Shown piece by piece: positions 34,872 through 44,155 of a stretch of 64,000 bases of DNA. The notes below the pieces were generated by a model. It was not told where the DNA came from, did not search any database, and saw only the letters and a program-made list of their open reading frames with translations. The position numbers were made by a program, and so were the translations under genes. The DNA lies in contig JAJYDW010000001.1 in the NCBI GenBank assembly GCA_021790385.1, positions 1-64,000 on the forward strand. The letters are read 5' to 3'. Every line of letters begins with the position of its first letter. The first letter of the stretch is position 1. The DNA comes from Planctomycetota bacterium (GTDB lineage Bacteria > Planctomycetota > Phycisphaerae > WQYP01).

Positions 34872-35951
34872 TCAGGATGCCTGCGCAAAAACCTTCGGCA
34901 ATCCCGCCGCCGTCTGCTCTGCCGCCGCATCCCGCGGAGTCTGTTCAATGAGCATCCGGATGATGTCGTCCGGCTTGATGCCTTCCGCCTCGGCATTGAA
35001 GTTGGTTAAAACCCGGTGACGCAGCGTTGGATAGGCCACGCTGCGAATATCCTCTGTGCTGACATGGTACCGCCCCTGCAACAGTGCCCGCGCTTTGCCC
35101 GCCAAAATCAGATATTGCGACGCCCGCGGACCGGCACCCCAGGCCACGTAATCCTTGATGAACTTGGGAACGTCCGGCTGGCTCACCCGGGTCTGCCGCG
35201 TCAACCGCAGGGCGTAGCGAATGACATGATCCGCCACCGGCACTTTGCGCACCAGTTCCTGGAGTCTTAGAACCTCCGCTGCATCCAGCACCTGCTGAAT
35301 CTGCACATTGCGCGTGGCTGTGGTCAGCCGAACAATGTCAAATTCTTCCTGCTCGGTAGGATAATTTACCAGGACATTGAACATGAAGCGATCCAACTGG
35401 GCTTCCGGCAAGGGATAAGTTCCTTCCTGTTCAATGGGGTTTTGCGTCGCCATCACAAAAAATGGCTCCGGCAGCCGCCGCTGCACACCGCCGGCGGTCA
35501 CCTGATGTTCCTGCATGGCCTCCAGCAGTGCTGCCTGGGTTTTAGGCGGAGTGCGGTTGATTTCGTCCGCGAGCAGGGCATTGGCAAAAATCGGCCCTTT
35601 CACGTACCGCAGCCCGCGCTGGCCTGTGGTTTTGTCCTCTTCAATGACTTCCGTGCCGGTGATGTCGGACGGCATCAGATCGGGTGTAAACTGGATGCGT
35701 GTGAATGTCAGGTTTAACGCCCGCGACAAGGTAGACACCAGCAGGGTTTTCGCCAGCCCCGGCACGCCGACCAGCAGGCAGTGCCCCCGGCAAAACAGCA
35801 CGATCAACAGTTCCTCCATCACCTGTGACTGTCCCACAATCACTTTGCCCAGTTCCTGCTTCAGGCCGGCATAGCTTGACTGAAGTTTTTTAACCGTTGC
35901 CAGTTCTTCGGGGGTAATTTGAGGCATCGCCTCGCTGACAGTATCACTCAC
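34872..35951 (-). CDS. MoxR family AAA+ ATPase
   Basis: The 359-residue protein is a MoxR-type chaperone ATPase. Walker A is GVPGLAKT (62-69), Walker B LLADEIN (126-131), sensor 1 VMATQNP, and the arginine-finger block PEAQLDRF is present. A C-terminal helical lid carries RASQYLILAGKARALLQGR. The GTG at 35951 was chosen because AGGAG sits exactly 9 bases upstream; a TTG farther out at 35978 is the only other start and is poorer. It is the first gene of the six-gene operon running to 24694. Confidence 0.94.
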   Translation of the reverse strand: MSDTVSEAMPQITPEELATVKKLQSSYAGLKQELGKVIVGQSQVMEELLIVLFCRGHCLLVGVPGLAKTLLVSTLSRALNLTFTRIQFTPDLMPSDITGTEVIEEDKTTGQRGLRYVKGPIFANALLADEINRTPPKTQAALLEAMQEHQVTAGGVQRRLPEPFFVMATQNPIEQEGTYPLPEAQLDRFMFNVLVNYPTEQEEFDIVRLTTATRNVQIQQVLDAAEVLRLQELVRKVPVADHVIRYALRLTRQTRVSQPDVPKFIKDYVAWGAGPRASQYLILAGKARALLQGRYHVSTEDIRSVAYPTLRHRVLTNFNAEAEGIKPDDIIRMLIEQTPRDAAAEQTAAGLPKVFAQAS

Positions 35952-36195
35952 GATGGGGTACTCCTGCAAACAGGACAATCGATCGGGCGAAACATATCGT
36001 CCGACAGGGAATCACGCATTATACACTTGCGTCTATTGGTGCAACGCCAATCTTCAGACCGATGTTGCCTTTCTCCATAACATCACGGAACCCCTTGGTA
36101 AATCCGGTGGCTCCAGCCCCCGCGGTTTTCCAGCGCCAGGATCGACCCGCCAATTCTAGCGGCGGGCCACACTTTTGCATCGCCTGGTCGGACGC

Positions 36196-36612
36196 TCATT
36201 GGCTGAACACCGCGCACTTGATGGTGCGAACATTGACACAGGCCGGGGACGCCGTAACGTTTATAGGCTTCCGCAACCGGCCTTCCCCACCGCCATAACG
36301 CGTCTTAAACCGCACCGCGATTCTATAGATGCCCAGGGGAATCCTGCCGATGGTAAACTGGCCCGTGGCTTTAGTTTTAGTGTGAACGATGATCGGTGTC
36401 GGCGCTACGTTGCGGCTTTTGTTCGGCATTGCATAAAGGTAAATGGCCACCGCGCCGACGAAGGGTTTTCTGTTATAGGCGCAAATTATTTTGCCGGTGA
36501 TCCCGCCCCGCGCCGGACGACTTGCCGCCGCCGCGTTGGCCGCAGGCACCGTCGATCTTGAGAGCAGTGCGGCGAAAGCCAGGGTCAATACCACTAGTAC
36601 CATTATTTTCAT
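36196..36612 (-). CDS. Secreted small beta-sandwich protein (carboxypeptidase-regulatory-like)
   Basis: The 138-residue protein has a signal peptide (IMVLVVLTLAFAALL, cleavage near ANA-A) and a single Ig-like regulatory domain of the CarboxypepD_reg type: GGITGKIICAYNRKPFVGAVAIYLY...TKTKATGQFTIGRIPLGIYRIAVRF. The motif G.I......P..GA.V......T...G.F....L..G.Y.... is complete. The role of such single-domain proteins is unknown. The ATG at 36612 has AAGGAT 7-12 bases upstream. No operon partner is adjacent. Confidence 0.72.
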   Translation of the reverse strand: MKIMVLVVLTLAFAALLSRSTVPAANAAAASRPARGGITGKIICAYNRKPFVGAVAIYLYAMPNKSRNVAPTPIIVHTKTKATGQFTIGRIPLGIYRIAVRFKTRYGGGEGRLRKPINVTASPACVNVRTIKCAVFSQ

Positions 36613-36891
36613 AGGTTTATCCTTAGCCGGCAGCCCATTTTCTATCAAGGACCATCTACTCTGACCGCGCTGACCAGTCGATTAGACGCGCCAACGGGCT
36701 CGGTGGTTCCCTTTTTAGTTCCCAAAACCTTGAAAACTTGCCGCTGGAAGCCTGTGCCTAACCAGGCGGTCCGGCCAGGGCCTTTGTTGGCTAAGCGGAT
36801 AGAACGGCTGGGCTTGCACGCGTTGCACTGCCGTGGCGGATCCGCTGCCCACTGGATCACGGTTATCGGGAGCGGAGGCTTGTTGAGCCAG

Positions 36892-37887
36892 TTATGCCGT
36901 CGGCACCGTTACCACGGTCTCTTTTTCCCAGGATTCAATGGCCGCTTCAATCACCAGTTGGGCCTTAAGTGCGTCCTCGGCCTTACCATCAATGTTTTCC
37001 GGGGGTGTTTTTTTCAGCAGATCATCCACCCAGGTGTCAATACGCACTTGAAACGTACCATCGGCGTTGGTCATGCCGTCGAGATTGTCAAAAACCTGTG
37101 CCTCTTTGGAATGGCGGTGATGAAATCTCAGGCGCTGGCAAGCTTCTTCAATCACCACGCGTCCGTTGGATCCCACCAGCTCGCAGTTTTCCAGGCCATA
37201 GCCGATACCGGCATCGTAACTGCCGGTGAGATGTCCGATGGTGCCGTTGGCAAATTGTACGTTCACCAGCACATTGGACCAGATATTTCGGCCCGGCCCT
37301 TTTTTGAAAAAAGCCTGTACTTTGGCGATGTCACCGCCAAAATAGCGCATCACATCGATGGAATGGGGATGCAAAGCCCGAATATGAAAATAAGGACTGC
37401 TTTCATTGGGATTGCTGATCCACATGGTCATCTTAATGATGTTAATGTCGCCCAATCGTCCCTCGTCGAGCCAAAGTTTGGCCCGGCGGGCGGCGGGGGT
37501 AAAGCGGTGGTTCAGATTGATGGCGTAAGGCACATGTTTGAATTGGCCCAGGGCTACCATTTCCCTGGCCTGCGGGATTTCATTGGAAATGGGTTTTTCA
37601 CCCAGCACGGGTATACCCGCGGCCAGCAATTCGACGGTGGCCTGATAATGGTCGCCGCCATTTTCTTTCCCGCCCGTGGTCATGCTTACCGCGTCGATGG
37701 GTACACCTGCAGAGAGCATGTCCCGGATGGAACCAAAAGAGCGGCAGTCAAAAGCCTTGGCGGCGGCATCCAACCTTTCTTGGTTGATGTCGCATACAGC
37801 AAAGAGCTTGACGTTCTTATTTTTTTGATAACATCGGGCATGGGCATGACCAATATGGCCCATTCCAACAACCGCAACATTGAGCAT
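36892..37887 (-). CDS. Gfo/Idh/MocA family oxidoreductase
   Basis: The 331-residue protein has an N-terminal Rossmann fold with VAVVGMGHIGHAHARC (glycine motif) and a C-terminal Gfo/Idh/MocA alpha/beta domain. The lysine of the GEKPISN motif (residue about 95) is the family's catalytic or NAD-contacting residue. Substrates are usually sugars, inositols or their derivatives, and the exact one cannot be read. The ATG at 37887 has AAGGAG six bases upstream. It diverges from an AraC-type regulator 143 bases away, which probably controls it. Confidence 0.92.
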   Translation of the reverse strand: MLNVAVVGMGHIGHAHARCYQKNKNVKLFAVCDINQERLDAAAKAFDCRSFGSIRDMLSAGVPIDAVSMTTGGKENGGDHYQATVELLAAGIPVLGEKPISNEIPQAREMVALGQFKHVPYAINLNHRFTPAARRAKLWLDEGRLGDINIIKMTMWISNPNESSPYFHIRALHPHSIDVMRYFGGDIAKVQAFFKKGPGRNIWSNVLVNVQFANGTIGHLTGSYDAGIGYGLENCELVGSNGRVVIEEACQRLRFHHRHSKEAQVFDNLDGMTNADGTFQVRIDTWVDDLLKKTPPENIDGKAEDALKAQLVIEAAIESWEKETVVTVPTA

Positions 37888-38030
37888 GAAAGCTCCTTTT
37901 ATCTGCATTCCTGATTTCTGAACCGGCCCCGCACCGCCGCCGGCAGACTCCATATTATGCTGATCCATGGGATCATTGCCAACCGAACAGCCGCGGGCTA
38001 ACATTACTGTGAATTTGGATTTTTTTGTGT

Positions 38031-38954
38031 ATGGACAAAACTAAACTCAGAACCTTGGGCTGGGCAGAATCGGCACAGCCGCTCACCGGCAGCGTGAGTG
38101 TGGTCCGTGTCAACAATCACAACAGCACTACGTTGCACGATCATTTGTTTCACGAAATTGTTTTTATCGAGGCTGGGGCCGCAGACCATCTGACGGTCGA
38201 CGGCACCCGACTGCTGCGGCCCGGCGACATCATCCTGATTCGTCCGTGGCAATGGCACGGCTACCAGAACACGCATCAGTTGAAATTGATCAACTGTCTT
38301 ATTGACCGCCGGCTGATGAACCAGTTGGCGGTTATCCTGCGCCATGATGAAAGGGCTTTTCAATTGTTTGCCCGGCCGTTGTCCCGGCCCCGTGAATCGG
38401 CCCCGCTGGTGCTGCACGCCGGACCAGCGGAAGGTCGGCATTGCCTGGCGCTGCTGGAGCGAATTATGACGGAAACCCTTTGCCGCCTGGCGGGGTGGGA
38501 ACCGATGGCCACCGGAGCACTGCTGGAATTTTTGGCGATGGCAGTGCGCTTTGACCCTCACATTCGCCCGGTGGAAGATCTGGATATTACCGATCGGGCA
38601 CAAAAGGCGGTTTTCGATACTGCCGTGTGGCTGGAGCAAAATGCTGTGGCCAAACATTCGCTGGAACAACTGGCCCGACGGGTAGCCCTGAGCCCCACGC
38701 ATTTGTCGCATGTTTTTTCGCAGCGCATGGGCATGGGCATTGTGGCCTATCGCAACCGTATTCGCATCGAAGAAGCCTGCCGTCTGCTGGCCCATACGGA
38801 TTTATCCATTACCGAGGTGGCAGCGCGGCTGGGCTATGAAGAAATTGCTTTTTTTTCACGCATGTTTCACCAATTGACCGGACAGTCGCCGCGGCAATAC
38901 CGGCAGGCCCGGAATCATCCCGCAGGGGCGCAACTGCCCGCGGTGAAACCTTAG
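38031..38954 (+). CDS. AraC family transcriptional regulator with N-terminal cupin
   Basis: The 307-residue protein has an N-terminal cupin sugar-sensing domain (NSTTLHDHLFHEIVFIEAG, LRPGDIILIRPWQWHGY) and a C-terminal pair of HTH motifs (LEQLARRVALSPTHLSHVF; SITEVAARLGYEEIAFFSRM; GQSPRQYRQ). It is a likely sugar-responsive activator for the divergent Gfo/Idh/MocA gene. The ATG at 38031 is used; a GTG at 38025 is two codons upstream. Its stop overlaps the mreC stop on the opposite strand by four bases. Confidence 0.92.
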   Translation: MDKTKLRTLGWAESAQPLTGSVSVVRVNNHNSTTLHDHLFHEIVFIEAGAADHLTVDGTRLLRPGDIILIRPWQWHGYQNTHQLKLINCLIDRRLMNQLAVILRHDERAFQLFARPLSRPRESAPLVLHAGPAEGRHCLALLERIMTETLCRLAGWEPMATGALLEFLAMAVRFDPHIRPVEDLDITDRAQKAVFDTAVWLEQNAVAKHSLEQLARRVALSPTHLSHVFSQRMGMGIVAYRNRIRIEEACRLLAHTDLSITEVAARLGYEEIAFFSRMFHQLTGQSPRQYRQARNHPAGAQLPAVKP

Positions 38955-39802
38955 CGCCCCAGCACAATGACCGCGTGGCGGGCTTGCTGCATGTTTACAC
39001 GTGGCCGAATATGCACATCCCATCGCAGGTTGCCATGCCGCGACTGGGTTACGGCCGTCACCACTCCGATAACGGCACCGCTAACCTCCGCCGGCCAATC
39101 TTGATCGTTGAGCAACACCAGATCGCCGCGCTGCGGTGGAATCGCCCCAAGATTCTGCTCCAGCATGCAACGCATGCGCCCGCGGCCCATTCCCCGCGCC
39201 AGGCATAATCCGGCGATCAGGGTCTGGCCATCGCGCGTGGGCCGCACGATACTGGCGGTTACCGGGGCCATCCGCCGGGATGTCAGCAGTCGAACCACGC
39301 TCGTGGCTGCGCCCGCCTGGACAATTCTTCCGACCACGGAAAGCTGCGCCATCACCACACATCCGCGCCGGATGCGTTTGTCATCGCTCCAGCCCTGATC
39401 CAAAATGCACGTATCGCTGGAGTCGGAGGCAAAGCCATCAATATTGGCGGCCCGCAACTGCTGGCTGGAAATGCCGGGAAAACCGCGATGAATGAGCTGC
39501 GATTCACGCAGCAGACGCTCCAGCGTGCTGTTGCGGGCCAGCAGCATGGCAATTTCGTTCTGGTAGTGCTCCTGTATCCTGGTATCGGTGGGATTGGCGG
39601 AGGTGGGAGGGTGGATTGCGCGGTTAAAGGCGATTTGCACGCGGGTAAAGGTCCACGATGCCGGCGTGAGCACCCAGCGAATGGACTGGCCGGCAACATT
39701 GCGAACCCAGTTTACGGCACCGGGCCGATGTAAGCCCGTAATGATCGCAATGAGCATAATAAAATTGAGCAGCCAGAACCAGCGCCGCATGGTCATCCGC
39801 AT
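38951..39802 (-). CDS. mreC: Rod shape-determining protein MreC
   Basis: The 283-residue protein has a single N-terminal membrane helix (FWLLNFIMLIAIITGL), a coiled-coil dimerisation segment (about 75-105, IQEHYQNEIAMLLARNSTLERLL) and the two-barrel MreC core (VVMAQLSVVGRIVQAGAATSVVRLLTS; GDLVLLNDQDWPAEVSGAVIGVV). It scaffolds the elongasome in the periplasm. It lies 263 bases downstream of mreB on the same strand. mreD and a PBP2 gene do not follow; the gene ends convergently with the AraC regulator. Confidence 0.9.
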   Translation of the reverse strand: MRMTMRRWFWLLNFIMLIAIITGLHRPGAVNWVRNVAGQSIRWVLTPASWTFTRVQIAFNRAIHPPTSANPTDTRIQEHYQNEIAMLLARNSTLERLLRESQLIHRGFPGISSQQLRAANIDGFASDSSDTCILDQGWSDDKRIRRGCVVMAQLSVVGRIVQAGAATSVVRLLTSRRMAPVTASIVRPTRDGQTLIAGLCLARGMGRGRMRCMLEQNLGAIPPQRGDLVLLNDQDWPAEVSGAVIGVVTAVTQSRHGNLRWDVHIRPRVNMQQARHAVIVLGR

Positions 39803-40065
39803 CTTGGACCTTCCGTGAAAAGGCGGTGGCGGGCTGCGGCCTATGCAAGACCGGCTGGGCTAAAAAGTCCACCGTTTTTCAGCCGGTTGCGGTTGGGCTG
39901 GCGTTTGGCCCGGCCCCTGTCCGGCCGGGGCCAAGTGCGCACCAGCCGTGCCACAAAATGCCGTGAATTCCCAGCACGTTATCCATACCACTGCAGCACC
40001 CGCTGCGCCGTAGCCTGAATTCTCGCGATTGCGGCCAAATGGCCAAGGTTTGCAGCCGGCTGCCA

Positions 40066-41118
40066 CTAGGCCCCGTCGTCAATGGTTTCCATTGCATCTT
40101 TGGCCTGCTCCAGATTTTCCAGGTAGACATTGGTGCCCCGGGCTACGCAGGTGAGAGGATCTTCGGCAACTTTCACCGGCAAACCGGTAGCCTGATTGAT
40201 CACCTTGTCGATCCCGCGCAGCAGGCTGCCGCCGCCGGCCAGCATAATGCCCGTTTCCACCAGGTCCGCCGCCAGTTCCGGTTCCGCCCGCTCCAGGGTG
40301 TGCGTGACGGCATCAATGATTTTGCCGACCGGCTCCTGCAGTGTTTCCCGGATCTCTTCGCTGGTAACAATGCACTTGCGCGGTAAGCCGCTGATCATGT
40401 CGCGCCCGCGCACCTCCATGGTGCTTTCGGGATTGATGGCACTGGCGGAACCAATTTCTATCTTGATTTTTTCCGCGAACTGTTCGCCGATCATCAAGTT
40501 GTAGGTTTTTTTCATATGGCTGATGATGGCTTCATCAAAATTATCGCCGGCCGTGCGGATGGATTCCGATACCGCGATGTCGCCCAGGCTGATGATCGCC
40601 ACTTCCGTGGTTCCCCCGCCCACATCCACAATCATGCTGCCACGCGGATCTAAAATCGGCAATCCCGCACCGATGGCAGAGGCCAGCGGTTCCTTCACCA
40701 GGTATACCTTGCGGGCATGCGCCTGCAGGGCCGATTGTACCACGGCCTGTTTTTCCACCGCGGTGATCCCGCTGGGTATGGCAATAACCACCCGCGGCTT
40801 GATCAGCCATCGGCGGCCGTGTACCCGGCGGATAAAGTACGTGAGCATGGCCTCGGTGATTTCAAAATCGCTGATGACACCGTCTTTGAGCGGACGGATC
40901 GCGGTCATGTTGCCCGGCGTTTTACCCAGCATCTCCTTGGCTTTCAGGCCAACGGCAGTGCCGCCCAGCAGCACCTCGCTGGTGCCCTTGCGCACCGCGA
41001 CAACGGACGGTTCATTGAGCACAATGCCCTGACCGCGCACACACACCAGGGTGTTGCACGTACCCAAGTCAATGCCCATGTCGAGCGAAAACCAGCCTAA
41101 AAAGGAATCAAAAAACAA
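40066..41118 (-). CDS. mreB: Rod shape-determining protein MreB (bacterial actin)
   Basis: The 350-residue protein carries the actin-fold nucleotide motifs: phosphate-1 MGIDLGTCNTLVCVRGQG, phosphate-2 MIVDVGGGTTEVAIISLG, and adenosine LAGGGSLLRGID. It also has the MreB-specific IPSGITAVEKQAV. It polymerises under the membrane and guides cell-wall synthesis. Length is normal for MreB. The presence of mreBC implies elongasome-dependent shape and a peptidoglycan wall in this organism. Confidence 0.96.
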   Translation of the reverse strand: MFFDSFLGWFSLDMGIDLGTCNTLVCVRGQGIVLNEPSVVAVRKGTSEVLLGGTAVGLKAKEMLGKTPGNMTAIRPLKDGVISDFEITEAMLTYFIRRVHGRRWLIKPRVVIAIPSGITAVEKQAVVQSALQAHARKVYLVKEPLASAIGAGLPILDPRGSMIVDVGGGTTEVAIISLGDIAVSESIRTAGDNFDEAIISHMKKTYNLMIGEQFAEKIKIEIGSASAINPESTMEVRGRDMISGLPRKCIVTSEEIRETLQEPVGKIIDAVTHTLERAEPELAADLVETGIMLAGGGSLLRGIDKVINQATGLPVKVAEDPLTCVARGTNVYLENLEQAKDAMETIDDGA

Positions 41119-41461
41119 ATGTCAATCGCTCCGAACAACCATTGGCGGACAATTCGTCTTAAAACTCCGCCAAACCCGCCATACCCTGTCCTGTGGATAT
41201 GGCCACCCCGACGCCACCACTTCCGTTATTATCGGAATTCGGAGGCGGTGGCCACCAGCCCTCTCTGAATCTTTCCTGCGGCAGTCTACCAGAACGGCAA
41301 AATTTTACAAATTAGTTCTTGAACATGAAAATTAGCGATGAGATGGCAATTCATCACCCGGATCGTATTGATCCCCCGCCTTAAGCCGATCATCCAGACG
41401 GCCACAGTTTTGGCACGTATTCCATGGGACGTGCAGTGGTTACCCGGCAAGGCCAGTCATT
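41119..41461. other. Intergenic region upstream of mreB with a compound stem-loop
   Basis: 343 bases without a gene. At 41201-41253 GGCCACC pairs with GGTGGCC, enclosing a second stem TTCCG-ttattat-CGGAA (41221-41237). It lies about 85 bases before the mreB start and could be a leader structure or a dispersed repeat. No T-run follows on either strand, so a factor-independent terminator is unlikely. Confidence 0.4.
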
Positions 41462-41602
41462 CTAGCCCACCAGGGCCTTGTATTGCAGAAACACGTACAC
41501 CAGTGCGGCCAGCGTAGCCCCCATGGATATAAATGCCAACGCTGTATACACGTTGGGCTGCGGCTTGACGGTAATGCGTGCTGGTCCATCGATTCGCGAC
41601 AT
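41462..41602 (-). CDS. 46-residue single-pass membrane microprotein
   Basis: The short frame has a polar N-terminal part (MSRIDGPARITVKPQPN) and one strong transmembrane helix (YTALAFISMGATLAALVYVF), ending QYKALVG. A clear ribosome site, GGAGAACAAT, precedes the ATG. It lies 58 bases after the coiled-coil envelope protein on the same strand and is probably co-transcribed with it. The N-terminal part should face the cytoplasm. No family is recognised; it could be a small subunit or stabiliser of the coiled-coil protein. Confidence 0.65.
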   Translation of the reverse strand: MSRIDGPARITVKPQPNVYTALAFISMGATLAALVYVFLQYKALVG

Positions 41603-41660
41603 ATTGTTCTCCAAAACCAGAGACCGGAGCTTTTAACCGGGCGGTTCGCCTCACCAGGTT

Positions 41661-42530
41661 TCAGATGCCCGGACCGCTCATCACCAGATCATTGACCATG
41701 ACCTTGGCACTGGGACTGGCCAACGTTACCACCCCCACGCAGGTCGTGGGGTCTACACTGCGAACGACCACATCGGCAACATATTGGCCGCTCTTATAAA
41801 CCGTCAGACGTGTGCCCTTAGACACCCCGTCACGTGCACCCAGGTTCACACTCACATAAACCCGGTTGTTGTACGACTGCACCTGCTGAATTTTGCCGTT
41901 CACCGCCACCGCCGTTGGTACGCCAATAACCGCATTGACAGCATTCGGTGCAGAGGCCACCTGGTGCTGCAAGGCCGCGGCCCGGGCCAGGCGGGTGTTC
42001 AAGGCCACAATGCTTTCCTGGAGAGTTTGAATCTGCTTTTGGGCTTCGTTGCGTTCGTTGGTAAGCTGGGTGTTGTGACGATTGAGCTGGGCGTTTTCAT
42101 TGATGTAGCGCAGCACCACCGGGCGCAGCTTGGTGAGTTCCTTGCTGTCGGCGGCAAGCTGATCCTGTTGCGAGCGGTTGGCCGCGGAAAGCAGGCTGGT
42201 GCTGTTGACCAGGCTTTGTTTGTTGGCCTTAAGCTGGGCAACTTCACTTTGCGCACTGGAGAGTTTTCCCTGCAGGTTCAGTATTTTGTCATTGAGATTG
42301 CCCAGTGTATTAATGTTGGCGCGGGCGGCCTGAGCCAATTGCGCACTGAGCCGGCTGACCGTCGCCCGTGTGTTAAGCAAAGCCGCCTGCGACGCAATCA
42401 TCGCATTCTGATCGGTTAATACCTGCTTTTTATAGTTTTGCTGTCCATGTGCAAATAGCACTACCAGCACCGCAAGGACCAGGGCAAACACCAGTTGCAG
42501 CAACACAAAGATTTTGGTCAGGATACTCAA
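41661..42530 (-). CDS. Membrane-anchored coiled-coil protein with C-terminal beta domain
   Basis: The 289-residue protein has an N-terminal membrane helix (IFVLLQLVFALVLAVLVVLFA), a long coiled coil (about 35-195, with heptads such as LNDKILNLQGKLSSAQSEVAQL) and a small beta-barrel-like end (VYVSVNLGARDGVSKGTRLTVYKSG...VVRSVDP). That end resembles the FlgT C-terminal or MreC-like barrel that senses or stacks in the periplasm. The start codon is TTG at 42530, preceded by CCGGAGG at ideal distance; no ATG fits. The next genes are a microprotein and, 540 bases on, mreB. An envelope role is inferred. Confidence 0.75.
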   Translation of the reverse strand: MSILTKIFVLLQLVFALVLAVLVVLFAHGQQNYKKQVLTDQNAMIASQAALLNTRATVSRLSAQLAQAARANINTLGNLNDKILNLQGKLSSAQSEVAQLKANKQSLVNSTSLLSAANRSQQDQLAADSKELTKLRPVVLRYINENAQLNRHNTQLTNERNEAQKQIQTLQESIVALNTRLARAAALQHQVASAPNAVNAVIGVPTAVAVNGKIQQVQSYNNRVYVSVNLGARDGVSKGTRLTVYKSGQYVADVVVRSVDPTTCVGVVTLASPSAKVMVNDLVMSGPGI

Positions 42531-42968
42531 GGTACGCCTCCGGTTGATAAATAAAAGAAACCGTTACAACACTCACAACAACTTAGCAACCCAAGCCGCA
42601 AAATTCAGTCGGCCGTTCGTCGCATCCGCATCCTGCAAATGCCTATTTTAATTTCTATTCGCGGGAAGCTCAACTTCCGCATGAATTTTATCCAGCCACA
42701 TTCTTAGTTTGCGGCCAGGCTTCCGCCACATGCCCCCACCCGCCCTTAATGATCAGCAAAGTTTAATCGCCGGCGAAATCCTGTCAAGGGCAAAATTCCC
42801 GTAAGCCCCCCCCGCACCATCGACCGCTCGCCTGGACCGGGTGAAGCTCCTTTACGGCCGGCGCTCAATAGCATACATTAACGGCCAGCGCATGCGCTTA
42901 AACGGCCTGGGAAAAGGGGCTAATTTACAGGTTATTTTAAGCGACCGGCAGGTTTTTGGAGCGGCACG
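42531..42968. other. Divergent intergenic region, nothing recognised
   Basis: 438 bases between the TTG-started coiled-coil gene and the second Gfo/Idh/MocA gene. A C-run (about 42808-42817) and A/T-rich blocks near 42590-42670 are the only notable composition. The reverse frame overlapping 42852-43580 is a shadow of the oxidoreductase. Promoters for both sides must lie here, but no strong -35/-10 pair stands out. Confidence 0.35.
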
Positions 42969-44138
42969 ATGACTGACACAGGCCTTAACTCTCGCGTTTC
43001 TTCTCCCATCCGCATGGGGCAAATCGGGCTGGGCGGCGGCATCGCTCCCATGCACCTGACGGAAATGGAAAAAAATCCGAATTTTCAGGTCGTAGCAGGC
43101 TGCGACGTCAAACTCGAAGATCCCAACGTTGCCAAACAGGCGGCCCGCGTTACCGCCTCTGGCGGGAAAATTTATCCTGATTACCAAACCTTGCTCCAGG
43201 ATCCCGCGGTGGAAGCGGTGTGCATTGCCGTACCCCACTTTCTGCACCGGCCGGTAACCGTGGCCGCGTTTAAGGCCGGAAAGCACGTGCTGTGTGAAAA
43301 ACCGATGGCGACCCATCCGGACGAATGCCGCATGATGCTTGAAGCACAAAAGGCTTCGGGCCGGGTCGGGGCGGTGCAGATGCAACATGTGGGGCGCAGT
43401 TCCATGCTGGAGCTGCGCCAGGCGATTCACGGCGGAGCCATTGGTAAAATCCGCGAGATTTTTCTTTCCAGCCTCTGGTGGCGCGAAGAATCTTACTATG
43501 GCCGGGCGGCCTGGGCCGGCAAAAAAATGATGGCGAGCCAATGGAATCTCGATGGGGTGATGTTCAACCAGGCGGTACACTTTATCAATCAGGCTCTCAT
43601 TCTGGCATCGCCGGGGGATTTACCTGCCGTCGCCCACGCGGAAAATATCCGCACCGCTTTGTACCGCTTCCATGATTCTCCGGAGCTGGAAATGGAAGAC
43701 ACCGCCATCACCCAGGCGACTCTCACCACCCCCGATCGCCCGCGCCTGACCATGGTGGCCACCACCTGCTCCCGGCAGGAGAGGCACATGATTGAGATTC
43801 TTGGTGATGCCGGCCGGGCCATTTGGAACGGCATGGGTTACTTGCTAAGTCATGGCCAGCCATCCACCGAATTTCACGATGACGCCCGCGACTTTGAAGG
43901 CAATATGCGAACCTTTAATAGCTTTGCCCGGGCCATTCGCACCGGATCCATGCCCATCACCGATTTTGCCCAGATCATTAAAACCACGGACTTTATATTC
44001 TCCTGTTACCAGGCGGCGGCCTGGAACATTAAAAAGGCACCGTGGTCCGCGACGGAAAACCTTGCCGCAGTTTTCGGCCAGATCGCCCGGCAACGCGCGT
44101 TGCCAACGGAATTGAACCCACGGCCGCAGTGGGCCTGA
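42969..44138 (+). CDS. Gfo/Idh/MocA family oxidoreductase
   Basis: The 389-residue protein has the Rossmann start RMGQIGLGGGIAPMHL, in which the usual GxGxxG is slightly altered (GLGGGI). GKHVLCEKPMATHPDECRMM carries the EKP motif, and a C-terminal domain has MFNQAVHFINQALI and MIEILGDAGRAIWNG. It probably oxidises or isomerises a sugar-type substrate with NAD(P). GGAGCGGCACG precedes the ATG. The exported protein at 44156 follows after 17 bases and may be in the same transcript. It shares little with the first family member at 36892 beyond the family motifs. Confidence 0.9.
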   Translation: MTDTGLNSRVSSPIRMGQIGLGGGIAPMHLTEMEKNPNFQVVAGCDVKLEDPNVAKQAARVTASGGKIYPDYQTLLQDPAVEAVCIAVPHFLHRPVTVAAFKAGKHVLCEKPMATHPDECRMMLEAQKASGRVGAVQMQHVGRSSMLELRQAIHGGAIGKIREIFLSSLWWREESYYGRAAWAGKKMMASQWNLDGVMFNQAVHFINQALILASPGDLPAVAHAENIRTALYRFHDSPELEMEDTAITQATLTTPDRPRLTMVATTCSRQERHMIEILGDAGRAIWNGMGYLLSHGQPSTEFHDDARDFEGNMRTFNSFARAIRTGSMPITDFAQIIKTTDFIFSCYQAAAWNIKKAPWSATENLAAVFGQIARQRALPTELNPRPQWA

Positions 44139-44155
44139 CCGCAGGGAAATGCCCG

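Noticed and set aside
36703-37914. 403-codon open frame opposite the Gfo/Idh/MocA gene
   Set aside because: It is the complement of a motif-complete oxidoreductase and has no ribosome site or domain of its own.
39803-40065. Possible small gene between mreB and mreC
   Set aside because: The short frames here (such as 39860-40066) have no membrane helix, no ribosome site and no mreD-like features.
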